NCBI GenBank assembly: GCA_034430895.1
Contig: DAOUDW010000112.1
Span: 61,650-125,649, forward strand
DNA: 64,000 nucleotides
Direction of reading: 5' to 3'
DNA from: WVZH01 sp034430895
GTDB taxonomy: Bacteria > Chloroflexota > Anaerolineae > Anaerolineales > E44-bin32
Shown here: positions 24,387 to 33,874 of the stretch, piece by piece
Layout of the letters: each line of letters opens with the position of its first letter
Numbering within the stretch: the stretch's first letter is position 1
The notes under the pieces: model-generated
What the model was told of the DNA's origin: nothing
Seen by the model: the letters and a program-made list of their open reading frames with translations, nothing else
Database searches by the model: none
Translations under genes and position numbers: made by a program

Positions 24387-25329
24387 TGTTGGATGCCTCC
24401 TCTGTTGCCTCCAAGAAATACGCCTCCAGCGTTTTGCTTTGGGTTGTTAATTGATAGATATCAACGCCCGCGTCCACCAGGCGCCTGACGATTATCGGTG
24501 CTTCGGTTTTGGAAGTCACAAGCGTGATCCATCCAGATTCAGACGCATGAGATTCTTTCTCAACATTCGACGCTGAAATCTCCCAATTTCCCTCCAAAGC
24601 CCGCTTTGCAGTAGGAAGCGGCGATACCTGGATCCGCAACTGCGTATGGCCATGGAGTAAATCACTGACTTTTCCCTCACGGATGATTTCACCCCGATGA
24701 ATAATGGCGACTCGGTCACAGACTTGTTCGACTTCGGCAAGCAGATGACTGGATAGAAAAACGGTCTTCTGCTCGTGATCTACAAGCTCTCGCAGGTATG
24801 TGCGTACTTCGTGCATCCCGGCCGGATCAAGACCCGCAGTCGGTTCGTCTAAAAGAAGTAATTGCGGATCGCCGAGAAGGGCAGCTGACAATCCCAAACG
24901 CTGCCGCATACCAGTCGAGTAGCTCGAGAGGCGTTTGTTCGCATGATTGGTAAGCCCGACTCGATTGAGAAGCTCTGGGATGCGCTTGGGATCGTGATCA
25001 CCAACATTCGCGATCACCTCGAGGTTTTTTTCTCCAGTGAGAAATGGATAAAATGCGGCCTGCTCAACGATCGCTCCCACATTTCGAAGAACTCCATGCC
25101 GACGCCGGACATCTTGACCAAAAACACGCACGCTTCCCCGCGACGGACGAATCAGGTCCATGATCAAGCGAATGGTCGTAGTTTTTCCCGCACCGTTGGG
25201 GCCCAGAAATCCGAACATTTGACCGCTCTGCACAGTCAGATCGATACCATTTAGTGCCTTCACGCGCTTCGACCCTCGACCGAACACCTTGATTAGATCT
25301 TCAAGCTGAATGGCAATGTATGTTTGCAT
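24379..25329 (-). CDS. ABC exporter ATP-binding protein
   Basis: 316 residues from ATG 25329 with RBS GAGG. Walker A GPNGAGKTTT, Q-loop VEQAAFYPFLTG, signature YSTGMRQRL, Walker B LLLLDEPTAGLDP, and H-loop SSHLL. The CcmA/BcrA-like class with a ~90-residue C-terminal extension pairs with ABC-2 permeases. Forms an operon with the permease. No dedicated regulator is adjacent. Confidence 0.93.
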   Translation of the reverse strand: MQTYIAIQLEDLIKVFGRGSKRVKALNGIDLTVQSGQMFGFLGPNGAGKTTTIRLIMDLIRPSRGSVRVFGQDVRRRHGVLRNVGAIVEQAAFYPFLTGEKNLEVIANVGDHDPKRIPELLNRVGLTNHANKRLSSYSTGMRQRLGLSAALLGDPQLLLLDEPTAGLDPAGMHEVRTYLRELVDHEQKTVFLSSHLLAEVEQVCDRVAIIHRGEIIREGKVSDLLHGHTQLRIQVSPLPTAKRALEGNWEISASNVEKESHASESGWITLVTSKTEAPIIVRRLVDAGVDIYQLTTQSKTLEAYFLEATEEASNND

Positions 25330-25414
25330 AGCTGTCCTCGATGAGAATACAATCTCACGCTCGATCAAAGCGTAAGCCTAATCTTCTTCCGCACGCGGGG
25401 AGATATCAGCTGCG

Positions 25415-26047
25415 TTAGGGGATTGTGGATTTACTCAATCTTGACTCGACAGTTCGCATGATTTCGTCGTGAACACGATCGACTTCCTGTAAACCATCAA
25501 TCACCACCCAACGTGCTGGCTGGCTTTTCGCCAAGGCGAGATAACCCTGACGAACGCGGCGGTGAAAATCCAGATTGTAGGCGTCGAGCCGGTTCCAATT
25601 GCCGTCCTGCTCTCTGCGCTTCAATCCTTGCTCGACTGGAAGATCGAGAAGAAAGGTTAGATCGGGTACCATGCCTTGCGTGGCGAAGGCTGTGATCTCC
25701 TGCAGCGCATCCCGGTCGAGGCCATGCCCATAACCCTGGTAGGCCAGGGATGCGTCGAAAAACCGATCGCAGACAACGATCCCGCCCTTTTCGAGATGCG
25801 GATGGATACGTTCCTGCACGTGCTGTGCCCGTGAAGCGGAAAAGAGCAAAAACTCGGCGCGCGGGTCCATGAGCGTATTGTCGAGGGAGGTTAAAACCTG
25901 GCGAATTTGCTCGCCGATCTCCGTTCCACCCGGTTCGCGCGTGAGTAAGACATCATGATTAAGCGCACCCAATCGCTGCGAAAGTAATATCGCTTGACGG
26001 GTTTTTCCGCTCCCGTCAGGTCCTTCAAGTGTGATGAATAAACTCAA
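25415..26047 (-). CDS. tmk: Thymidylate kinase
   Basis: 210 residues. P-loop EGPDGSGKT near residue 8, the DR motif CDRFFDASLAYQGYG, and TREPGG for dTMP binding. It converts dTMP to dTDP. Its ATG overlaps the stop of the R3H/AAA gene by 4 bases, a coupling that would tie dTMP kinase supply to that protein's expression. Confidence 0.95.
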   Translation of the reverse strand: MSLFITLEGPDGSGKTRQAILLSQRLGALNHDVLLTREPGGTEIGEQIRQVLTSLDNTLMDPRAEFLLFSASRAQHVQERIHPHLEKGGIVVCDRFFDASLAYQGYGHGLDRDALQEITAFATQGMVPDLTFLLDLPVEQGLKRREQDGNWNRLDAYNLDFHRRVRQGYLALAKSQPARWVVIDGLQEVDRVHDEIMRTVESRLSKSTIP

Positions 26048-27645
26048 TTGCGAAAGATCCTAACTCGTCGCTGTGGCTCGTTGCCGTAGGAATGGGAAAC
26101 CAGATTGGCTTGCCGAGCCATTTGATGCTGCAAGCGACGCACGTATGCGGATGCGGGCGAAAGATCCACCGAGCGAGCACCGTCGAGAACGGATTGAACG
26201 GCACGGCGGGCCTCTTCCATGCCCGCTTCCATGGCCGGGTCATCGGAGGATAAACCATCCAGATTGAATAGATCGGCGAAGAAACTCTCCATCTGGCCAA
26301 CCGTATTCGAACGCAAGACGTAGATTGGCATGCGACGGTTCTCGGCGTTGGAGATAACCTTCTGTCGTTTTCGATAATAGGAACGCAAAGTTACCAATAC
26401 ATCAGCCTCCCCCATATCATCGACCAGGATCGCCGGCACACGTAAACGCTTGGCTGCTTGGCGTAAACGATTGCGGGCGACACCATAGGCATAAATTCGA
26501 GCCGTTTCCAATGCCGCACCGGGCATGTGTGGTGGTGTCGGCGAATATGGCAAGCCATTATCGGTAACGGTGGGCTTGGATGGCAGTGCGGCTTGACGCC
26601 GGTACCCCTCCTGGCCACGTCCTCGGGGCGTTGTGGTTTTGGGTTGTGCTTCAATTTTGATCTCCCCGTTTTCGTCACGATAACGCAGTTCGGGAGTTAA
26701 AGGGCGGCCGCGCAGCATCGCATCAACGGAGGCCGAAACGTCATGGTGAACGGCGAGTCTTTCACGATCCTGAATCTCGATCAGGATGGGAAAAGTGGGA
26801 GCGGCGCGTCGTTCGAGTACTGTTTTCTGGGTGCCCCGACGACGGGCTTCTTCATCGGAAAGGGTGACGGATTCGATTCCGCCCACGAGATCGGACAAGG
26901 TAGGATTGAGCAGTAGATTCTCGAGTGTATTCCCATGCGCCGTACCGATCAGCTGCACCCCGCGCTCCGCAATCGTGCGAGCCGCAACGGCCTCCAACTC
27001 GCGCCCTATTTCGTCAATCACGATGACTTCAGGATTGTGGTTTTCGACCGCCTCAATCATCACCTCGTGCTGCAGCGTTGGCTCACGGACCTGCATGCGG
27101 CGAGCACGTCCGATTGCCGGGTGGGGTACGTCACCATCTCCGGCGATTTCGTTCGATGTGTCCACAATGACGACGCGTTTCTTCTCCGCCAGGATGCGAG
27201 CCGCTTCCCGCAGCATGGTCGTTTTCCCAACCGCAGGTCGACCGACCAGTAAAACGCTTTTCCCGCCGAGTATGAAATCTTGAATGATGTCGATCGTGCC
27301 ATAGACGGCTCGGCCTACCCGACAGGTCAAACCCACGGTTTGATCGTGTCGATTGCGAATGGCTGCAATGCGATGCAGCGTGCGTTCAATCCCGCCGCGG
27401 TTGTCGGCGTCGAATCCGCCGACACGCGAAACGACATAATCCAGCGCTTCACGGTCCACCTCATGATCACTGAGTTTGACCTCGCCGTCGATGTAGCGTG
27501 CGGTGGGAATACGGCCAAGATCCAGAATGACTTCAAGCAACTCATCCTGGCGATTGATTTTCCTGATCTCTTTCGTGATTTCTGGCGGCAAGGTGGCCAG
27601 AAGATCATCGAGGTTATCCGTAATTCGTTTTCTAGTCATTTTCAC
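26044..27645 (-). CDS. SpoIIIAA/Ycf45-like AAA ATPase with R3H domain
   Basis: 533 residues. Walker A GRPAVGKTT (135-143), Walker B VIVIDEIGRELEAVAART, and a ring-ATPase core like SpoIIIAA and plastid/cyanobacterial Ycf45. A Pro/Arg-rich linker (~320-370) follows, then a second region with a KOW/NTPase-like fold, and a C-terminal R3H domain (RRLQH motif, ~500-533) that binds single-stranded nucleic acid. Function is not established. Common in Cyanobacteria and Chloroflexota. First gene of the pair with tmk. Confidence 0.87.
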   Translation of the reverse strand: MKMTRKRITDNLDDLLATLPPEITKEIRKINRQDELLEVILDLGRIPTARYIDGEVKLSDHEVDREALDYVVSRVGGFDADNRGGIERTLHRIAAIRNRHDQTVGLTCRVGRAVYGTIDIIQDFILGGKSVLLVGRPAVGKTTMLREAARILAEKKRVVIVDTSNEIAGDGDVPHPAIGRARRMQVREPTLQHEVMIEAVENHNPEVIVIDEIGRELEAVAARTIAERGVQLIGTAHGNTLENLLLNPTLSDLVGGIESVTLSDEEARRRGTQKTVLERRAAPTFPILIEIQDRERLAVHHDVSASVDAMLRGRPLTPELRYRDENGEIKIEAQPKTTTPRGRGQEGYRRQAALPSKPTVTDNGLPYSPTPPHMPGAALETARIYAYGVARNRLRQAAKRLRVPAILVDDMGEADVLVTLRSYYRKRQKVISNAENRRMPIYVLRSNTVGQMESFFADLFNLDGLSSDDPAMEAGMEEARRAVQSVLDGARSVDLSPASAYVRRLQHQMARQANLVSHSYGNEPQRRVRIFRN

Positions 27646-27749
27646 TCACGTGCCTGTACGGACGAATGTAACTGAAATAAAAATTGGATCTTCGTCGACA
27701 GACGCTACACATACCGGGTGTCGCTCCAACTCTTCGGCTTCGAATCAAA

Positions 27750-29993
27750 CTATTTCTCTTCGGAATGAGATTCCCAGACAATGTAAATAGTGTTTCCGGC
27801 GATATTCTCAATTTCACAACGTTGTTTTCCCGTCTGGGAAAGAACTCGTTCGATCGATGCCCTCATCTCACCGTACACCCATGGTGTAATTATAATCAAG
27901 CTATGCGTATCGGAAAGCCATTCTTCCACCAAATCGTCCTGGAGGAAATCCTCTGCATCCACCTCCGTCAATTGCTCACGTGTATAGGGGATCTGATAGA
28001 TATCGAGAAGTTCGTATAGGGATTCCAATACATGGGTATCCGGCTGATTTAGAATCGTGATTAATGGCTTTATACTGTCTTTGGGTTTGAGCAATTGGAG
28101 CGCATCTCGTAAAAACAAAACTTGAAACGAATGGTATCGATATGCCATGCGTTTCTGCGACAGAGGGAAAGCTTGATAGAGATTGATAACGAGGCACACG
28201 ACCAGAGTCAAGGCAGTAAGAACGCGTCGCCATCGAATAGACTGCAGCCCCTGGATGATCCACATGAATCCGATCGCTGTAAAAATGGCAAACCAGGGCA
28301 AGAGTAAGAACATCCTTGTGGTCGAGGGAACGGAACGATCGTGAGTGGCGCCAAGGAAGAAAAGCAAGTAAACAAAGCTGGCGATGAGAAAGGTAAAGAA
28401 TTTATCCGAACGATACTTCGAGAGCAGCAATGCAAGACCGATTAACGTCAGTGCCGCGGACAACGGATCGACATACGAGCCGGCAACGAAATGTGTCTCC
28501 TGGGGCGCGTAGAGGAAAGAATACATTGCTGAGAGTAAATTGCTGGAGAGATGATGTGCGATATTCGCTGTACTCTGACTCAAAGCCGGCGTGTATAAAA
28601 GCGTGCCGGGAATTTTATTCAGCCAATAGGTTGTTTGTGAGAAAAGAGGCAAGAGCAGAAACAATAGACAGAGTATGGAAATTCCCCAATTTCGGATCGC
28701 GCTGCGTGAAATGGGGAAGTGATAAAAAAGTAAAAGTAATAATGAGATCGGTGGCACAAAGAGTGCTGCAGGATAGACATAGAAACATAAACCCCAGACG
28801 GAACCCAGTATTGCAAAGTCGACATTACGCTTACGTGCGATTGCCCGTCGTGTGAAATACAGCACGAGGGCGAGTAGAAAAAAGGCTTGCAGGTTGTTGT
28901 AACCAATCTTCCCAAATGCAATCAGATACTGCGAGAATGCCAGGAACAATCCGGCAAGAGCGGCAACCTGCGCGCGGAGAAAGCTGCGGAAGACGGAATG
29001 GAAAAGACCAATCGCAATCGCCGAGAGATAGATGTTGCTGAAACGCCACCCAAAGTTATATGTCCCAAAGATTTTCATAGACACGGCTTGAATCAAAGAC
29101 GATAAATAGGGATGAGTCTGATACACCCCCTGGCCATAAAAAAGGTGAGCCCCAATATTGGACAGATTTTGGTGTTGGACGATGTCTTCAGCGTAGCGAA
29201 AGAAGGCGTATTCATCGCCAATGATCGAGAAACGCCAATGATTGATCCCCAGTGTAAAGATGACCAGCGCGAAGGACGATAACCAATAGCTGCTGGAGAT
29301 GTCGCGCAAGGATTTGCGAAAGGCGAAGAAGCTGACGAGAAAAAGGAGGAGACAAACCGGCCATGATTTGCTGGACGTGGAAACGCTCGCCAGACCCCCG
29401 ATCAGGGATACGTGATTGATCAGTAGGAAGCAATATTTGCGACGATTTTCTTTCCAATGGGCGACAACATGGTGGAACGGAATTCCTCGCAACGTCCATC
29501 CGCATAACATTAATAAATAGGCACCCAGGTAATTCCATCCCGGAGTAGCGGTGTTTTGCCAAACCCAGACGATTCGCCATACAATCCAGATGATGGAAAT
29601 CGAGATGAATAAACCAGCGATGCGCCTTTGCCACGGAGAGGGGAGTGTTTCGTTCAGTTCATGGATGGGGGCTTTCACAGGTAATAGGTCAGTGATTTGG
29701 TCACCACGAAAGATAAACAAGAACACAAGCAATATGGTCCCGGGAAGTATGATTACAAAATAAGCGGGGAGGATGGAATTGCAATGTATCGCCGGGTAGC
29801 ACCAGGTGGAAAAAAATTGCGTATGGATCCACTGAACATCAAACCAACGATCCAGCATGACGAGTACGGGCGGGAAAAAGGCCAAAAGAAGAATACCAAT
29901 ATACGTGATATTCCCGCGCAGTAGTGTGGCGATGGAAGTTAGTGATGACCTGTTCGGAAGGGTGAGGATTGCGCGCTGACGGGTTTTCGACAT
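27750..29993 (-). CDS. GT-C glycosyltransferase (ArnT/PMT-like, family 39-type)
   Basis: 747 residues, about 13 hydrophobic helices. The first large extracytoplasmic loop carries an acidic motif (IGDEYAFFRYAEDIV) as expected for the catalytic Asp/Glu of GT-C enzymes, followed by YQTHPYLSSLIQAV and FGWRFSNIYLSAIAIGLF. They use lipid-linked sugars to modify proteins or lipids outside the membrane. C-terminal ~130 residues are soluble. The acceptor is unknown; no dolichyl- or undecaprenyl-phosphate sugar synthase is adjacent. Confidence 0.82.
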   Translation of the reverse strand: MSKTRQRAILTLPNRSSLTSIATLLRGNITYIGILLLAFFPPVLVMLDRWFDVQWIHTQFFSTWCYPAIHCNSILPAYFVIILPGTILLVFLFIFRGDQITDLLPVKAPIHELNETLPSPWQRRIAGLFISISIIWIVWRIVWVWQNTATPGWNYLGAYLLMLCGWTLRGIPFHHVVAHWKENRRKYCFLLINHVSLIGGLASVSTSSKSWPVCLLLFLVSFFAFRKSLRDISSSYWLSSFALVIFTLGINHWRFSIIGDEYAFFRYAEDIVQHQNLSNIGAHLFYGQGVYQTHPYLSSLIQAVSMKIFGTYNFGWRFSNIYLSAIAIGLFHSVFRSFLRAQVAALAGLFLAFSQYLIAFGKIGYNNLQAFFLLALVLYFTRRAIARKRNVDFAILGSVWGLCFYVYPAALFVPPISLLLLLFYHFPISRSAIRNWGISILCLLFLLLPLFSQTTYWLNKIPGTLLYTPALSQSTANIAHHLSSNLLSAMYSFLYAPQETHFVAGSYVDPLSAALTLIGLALLLSKYRSDKFFTFLIASFVYLLFFLGATHDRSVPSTTRMFLLLPWFAIFTAIGFMWIIQGLQSIRWRRVLTALTLVVCLVINLYQAFPLSQKRMAYRYHSFQVLFLRDALQLLKPKDSIKPLITILNQPDTHVLESLYELLDIYQIPYTREQLTEVDAEDFLQDDLVEEWLSDTHSLIIITPWVYGEMRASIERVLSQTGKQRCEIENIAGNTIYIVWESHSEEK

Positions 29994-30207
29994 TGCGATT
30001 CAGATCCGAAATTTTATCGTGACATGAGTAGTCGACGCAAAGAGCAGAATTTTATTGTTTATACGGATGACGGAATTATCTGCGGTGGCATTGGAATGTG
30101 AAGACATCGCAACACAGCCTCTTATATCAAACCGATAAATATCAGCGATAAAAGTATTATACGGCTGACCGACATTACCGCCATCTGTAGAAATGATGGC
30201 AGCGTGC

Positions 30208-31209
30208 TTATGAATGGATGGTATTCGAATCAAGGTGATTTTGGATAGGGATTTCGGCAGCAGACTGTGAAGAAAATGCGGCGCGTGATATTGGGGCCGT
30301 GGGTTCAGGTTGCGTTCCCTCGATGGCTCGTAATGCTGTTGGTACCCGATTTCGCATCGAAGCGGTCAGTCGTTTGACCATCACCGCCTGGTCACTGCAG
30401 GGTTGAAAGTCCAGACCCTGAAGGCCGAGGTTCAACCCTGCCTGGTAGGATCGAACACAAAAAAAGAGCGGTTTTTTGGATGTTAATTCGAGGTGGGCGA
30501 GCAGACTCATCAACAGTTCCTGTGTTCTTTCGACTGCAGGATGAATATAGGCTTGTGCCCAAATTCCTCTGGAGCCATCTTTAAGATCCAGATAAGCGAG
30601 AAGCTCGTCCTGATGCCAATGCACAAGGTTGCGATTGTTTGCTGATGGCGGTGTTTCAACTTGTTGGACCAATCCCGGTACGAGATTGTGGTACAGGTTG
30701 CGAATGGCCGTTACGTCGCTTTCACTTTCGAGGCGCCATTCCAGGTTAATTTTCTCCATATCGAGTGATGGTGGACCGGTGCGTTGCCAGATTCGCTGAC
30801 GAGCGTAGACGGCAAAACCTGCGCGTCGCAGGATTTCGAAAGCGGGGTTGGTTTCGTCGATTTCGGCAATCAAGTGCTGGATTTTTTGTGATCCAGCCGC
30901 CTTACTCAACGCATCGATCAGACTCATTCCTGATGGTTGGGAAAGCACATCAATTGGTCCAAGAAAGGTTAAATGTGCAAAAACTTGATCGGCATGATGT
31001 GTGAACTGACCTACAGCGATGTTTTGGTCGGTATCATCCGAACGGGCAATCAAGGTATGGGTATTTTTTCTACGCGAAAAGGGATCCAATAAAGCATCAT
31101 GAAATGCATCAGGCCCGCGTATGCTGTCAAGTTGAGAATCAAGGCACAAGCCATAGGTACGCATCCGGTGAAGTACTGCCAAATCCCGCCAATCCATAGG
31201 CCGAATCAT
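30208..31209 (-). CDS. GNAT-like acetyltransferase-fold protein
   Basis: 333 residues from ATG 31209 with GGAAAGGTG upstream; an in-frame TTG at 31230 would overlap pdxT. Two related halves: an N-terminal GNAT-like segment (IRPMDWRDL..., ALSKAAGSQKIQHLIAEIDETNPAFEILRRAGFAVYARQRIW) and a second, weaker half (~120-300). The acetyl-CoA loop is not well conserved, so activity is uncertain. Last gene of the pdxS operon, 7 bases after pdxT. Confidence 0.7.
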   Translation of the reverse strand: MIRPMDWRDLAVLHRMRTYGLCLDSQLDSIRGPDAFHDALLDPFSRRKNTHTLIARSDDTDQNIAVGQFTHHADQVFAHLTFLGPIDVLSQPSGMSLIDALSKAAGSQKIQHLIAEIDETNPAFEILRRAGFAVYARQRIWQRTGPPSLDMEKINLEWRLESESDVTAIRNLYHNLVPGLVQQVETPPSANNRNLVHWHQDELLAYLDLKDGSRGIWAQAYIHPAVERTQELLMSLLAHLELTSKKPLFFCVRSYQAGLNLGLQGLDFQPCSDQAVMVKRLTASMRNRVPTALRAIEGTQPEPTAPISRAAFSSQSAAEIPIQNHLDSNTIHS

Positions 31210-31216
31210 ATGCCAT

Positions 31217-31804
31217 TCACCTTTCCACAAGATTCAAGAAATAGCGGTGGAATCGATCATCTTGCGTGAGCTCAGGATGGAAACTGGTTGCGAGTAAGCG
31301 GTCCTGCTGTGCAGCCACAACAAGTTCAGGCGTTTCATCATCTGCCGGTAAACGCGCAAGCACCTCGACGGACTTCCCTGTACGTTCAATAATGGGAGCA
31401 CGAATAAAGACCGCGGGGAAAGGTTGCTGGGGGGAATCAAGTACGGGCACCGAGATCTCACTCTCGAAACTATCAACCTGTCTTCCAAAAGCGTTGCGAT
31501 CGATGGAGATATCCATAAGCTTCAGTAAAGGCTGCTCGTGTTGAATCTTGCTTGCCAGCAAAATCGCACCGGCGCAAGTTCCCCAAATGGCATGCGCTTT
31601 ACCGAAGCGCTTTATGGGATCCATCAAATCAAACTGGATCGCCAGTTTACCGATGGTGGTTGATTCTCCTCCGGGGATGATGAGACCATCAATATCTTCG
31701 AGATGTTCCGACAAACGAACTTCAGCGGTTTCTACACCGATACGTTTGAGCATTGTAATATGCTCGATGAAATCCCCTTGAAGTGCAAGAACTCCGATCC
31801 TCAC
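31217..31804 (-). CDS. pdxT: Pyridoxal 5'-phosphate synthase glutaminase subunit
   Basis: 195 residues. Class I glutamine amidotransferase with GGESTT (45-50), nucleophile Cys77 in GTCAGAILL, and the His-Glu pair in SFHPEL near the C-terminus. It releases ammonia to PdxS. The ATG overlaps the PNPOx-fold gene stop by 4 bases. With PdxS it forms the DXP-independent PLP route. Confidence 0.96.
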   Translation of the reverse strand: MRIGVLALQGDFIEHITMLKRIGVETAEVRLSEHLEDIDGLIIPGGESTTIGKLAIQFDLMDPIKRFGKAHAIWGTCAGAILLASKIQHEQPLLKLMDISIDRNAFGRQVDSFESEISVPVLDSPQQPFPAVFIRAPIIERTGKSVEVLARLPADDETPELVVAAQQDRLLATSFHPELTQDDRFHRYFLNLVER

Positions 31805-32337
31805 GATGATTCAACTCTCTGCTTTCCACTCCAAGATTCGATCTCAATAGCAAAGACCGTAGTTCGCTTGATTTCATTGCTGGTAATTGTACGATAGTCT
31901 TCTCCAGATTTGTGCTCCGGAAAATATTTATCGAGCATGCCTTGCAACGCACGATGAGCTTCTTCTTCGTCCTCGACGATTATGGCTTTGCCAAAGATAC
32001 AAACGCTGCTGTATTCCACACTGAACTCGATTGCCTTCTCAGCTGGCAGCAGCTTTCCCATCGAGGCGACACTCGCACTAACCTTGGGGTTGTTTTCTAT
32101 ATTTGTGCGCGTTCGCCCTTCGGCGGCTGTGTGAAAATAGATGGTATGTTTGTTGGGGTTATACCAATACAGATTGGGAATGACGAAGGGCTGACTTTCC
32201 TGACAAGTGGCAATAAAGGCGACCTGTCCTTCATGCAGTAAAGCGGCGATATCTGAATTATCGAGCATCGCCCGGTCGCCGCGCCGGATGTCTACTCGCT
32301 CATCTTGTGTGCGAGGCTCGCCAGCCTTTGGAGTCAC
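31801..32337 (-). CDS. PNPOx-fold FMN-binding protein
   Basis: 178 residues from GTG 32337, which overlaps the pdxS stop (GTGA). Split-barrel flavin-binding fold: MLDNSDIAALLHEGQVAFIATCQ, YWYNPNKHTIYFHTAAEGRTRTNIENNP (FMN-contacting loops) and SVCIFGKAIIVEDEEEAHRAL. It is of the Nim/general pyridoxamine-phosphate-oxidase superfamily. Location between pdxS and pdxT suggests a link to vitamin B6 chemistry, but the family covers many FMN- or F420-dependent reactions. Confidence 0.82.
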   Translation of the reverse strand: MTPKAGEPRTQDERVDIRRGDRAMLDNSDIAALLHEGQVAFIATCQESQPFVIPNLYWYNPNKHTIYFHTAAEGRTRTNIENNPKVSASVASMGKLLPAEKAIEFSVEYSSVCIFGKAIIVEDEEEAHRALQGMLDKYFPEHKSGEDYRTITSNEIKRTTVFAIEIESWSGKQRVESS

Positions 32338-33221
32338 CAACCGCGTACCGCCAACCGTTCCGCTTCCGGAAGCTCGCTTACGCCAATGCCCACCATCGCT
32401 TCGCCGAGGCCGCGACTTACTTTGGCAAGAATCTTGGGGTCCCGATAGTGAGTCGTCGCTTCGACGATTGCCTTGGCGCGAACCGCCGGGTTTCCGGATT
32501 TAAAGATTCCCGAACCGACGAAGACACCATCCACGCCAAGCTGCATCATCAGTGCAGCATCGGCAGGCGTGGCGATCCCGCCGGCGGCGAAGTTAACCAC
32601 CGGTAAACGTCCGAGTTCTTTGGTCTCTCTGACCAAATCGAATGGCGCACCAATCGACTTGGCAAAAGCCATTAATTCTTCGTCGGGCATATTTTCAAGC
32701 CGGCGGATTTCACCGAGTACGGATCGTGCATGGCGTACAGCCTCCACGATATCGCCAGTTCCCGCTTCGCCTTTCGTGCGGATCATGGCAGCGCCTTCCC
32801 CAACACGTCGTAAAGCTTCGCCTAGATTGCGACAACCACAAACGAACGGAATCTTAAACGGATGTTTATCGATGTGGTGCGACTCGTCTGCTGGCGTAAG
32901 CACCTCTGATTCGTCAACGTAATCTACGCCAAGCGCCTCGAGAATTTGTGCTTCAACGAAATGACCGATACGGCATTTGGCCATTACGGGAATGGTCACG
33001 GATTCCATGATTTCGACAATGAGTTTTGGGTCACTCATTCGCGCCACGCCGCCCTGGGCACGAATATCTGCGGGGACGCGCTCTAGAGCCATCACAGCGA
33101 CTGCACCCGCATCCTCAGCGATGCGGGCATGTTCCGGGGTGACCACATCCATGATCACACCGCCTTTGAGCATTTGCGCCAAGCCTTTTTTCACGGTAAA
33201 AGTACTGACTTGCTTTTCCAC
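32334..33221 (-). CDS. pdxS: Pyridoxal 5'-phosphate synthase lyase subunit
   Basis: 295 residues, RBS AGGAGG. TIM barrel with KGLAQMLKGGVIMDVV, the active-site Lys in VMAKCRIGHFVEAQ and the conserved AGAVAVMALERVPADIR. It makes PLP from ribose 5-phosphate, glyceraldehyde 3-phosphate and ammonia from PdxT. First gene of the operon pdxS-PNPOx-pdxT-GNAT, divergent from the GntR gene. Confidence 0.97.
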   Translation of the reverse strand: MEKQVSTFTVKKGLAQMLKGGVIMDVVTPEHARIAEDAGAVAVMALERVPADIRAQGGVARMSDPKLIVEIMESVTIPVMAKCRIGHFVEAQILEALGVDYVDESEVLTPADESHHIDKHPFKIPFVCGCRNLGEALRRVGEGAAMIRTKGEAGTGDIVEAVRHARSVLGEIRRLENMPDEELMAFAKSIGAPFDLVRETKELGRLPVVNFAAGGIATPADAALMMQLGVDGVFVGSGIFKSGNPAVRAKAIVEATTHYRDPKILAKVSRGLGEAMVGIGVSELPEAERLAVRGW

Positions 33222-33365
33222 ACTTACCTCCTACGAAGGCGTTTATCGCCATCACTGGGATTTTACCATGCTGGATAATTCAACGGCAATGAGACACCAC
33301 AGATGAAAATAATACGGAAACAAGATATGCGAATTTACATGTTTCCCCGGTTTCCATGGGCGATC

Positions 33366-33394
33366 TTGACAAGGCGATTATATAATAGTACAAT
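33366..33394 (+). promoter_or_regulatory. Sigma-70 promoter of the GntR gene
   Basis: TTGACA (33366-33371), 17-base spacer, TACAAT (33389-33394). The predicted start point is near 33401, 27 bases before the GntR ATG. The -10 lies inside the first of three GTACAAT repeats. Confidence 0.6.
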
Positions 33395-33421
33395 TAGTAC
33401 AATGAGACAATTGGTACAATG
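33388..33421. promoter_or_regulatory. Three GTACAAT repeats, likely GntR/YtrA operator
   Basis: GTACAAT occurs at 33388-33394, 33397-33403 and 33414-33420, with a related GACAATT between them. The repeats overlap the -10 and the predicted start point of the GntR gene, typical of an autoregulatory operator. AT-rich compared with flanks. Confidence 0.5.
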
Positions 33422-33427
33422 TAGATC

Positions 33428-33835
33428 ATGTTTTTAGAACTGGATTTCCGCAGCCATTCACCGATTTACGTTCAGATTGTGGATCGGATTAAACATCTGA
33501 TCGCCACGGAGGCCTTGCAACCAGGTCAGCAGCTGCCAACCGTGCGACAGCTGGCCACGGATCTACGCGTAAACTTCAACACCGTTGCCCGTGCTTATCG
33601 CATACTGGATGAGGCAGGCGTGATTTCGACCCAGCAAGGACGTGGCACATATGTACTCGAACCGCCTCTCCCGGAAGATGCAAAACGAATGCGGGAAGCT
33701 GCTCTCGACGCCATCACGCGCTCGTATTTACTTGAAGCGCATCGTCTGGGGTTCGAACCCGAAGAAGTCGAACAAAATGTAGACAACTTACTTACCCGCT
33801 GGCGGGACGAAGGAACGCCGCCAGAAGACGTATAA
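33428..33835 (+). CDS. GntR-family regulator of the small YtrA type
   Basis: 135 residues. Winged helix at ~10-80 (SPIYVQIVDRIKHLIATEALQPGQQLPTVRQLATDLRVNFNTVARAYRILDEAGVISTQQGRGTYV) followed only by a short helical tail (~85-135), the layout of the YtrA subfamily. YtrA-type repressors usually control ABC transporters and membrane proteins encoded in their own operon. Here an SPFH protein, a YhfC protease and an ABC exporter follow on the same strand. GTACAAT repeats over its promoter suggest autoregulation. Confidence 0.9.
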   Translation: MFLELDFRSHSPIYVQIVDRIKHLIATEALQPGQQLPTVRQLATDLRVNFNTVARAYRILDEAGVISTQQGRGTYVLEPPLPEDAKRMREAALDAITRSYLLEAHRLGFEPEEVEQNVDNLLTRWRDEGTPPEDV

Positions 33836-33874
33836 AAAAACTGATAAGTACTTAGGGACCAAGGAAGGTGTGAG

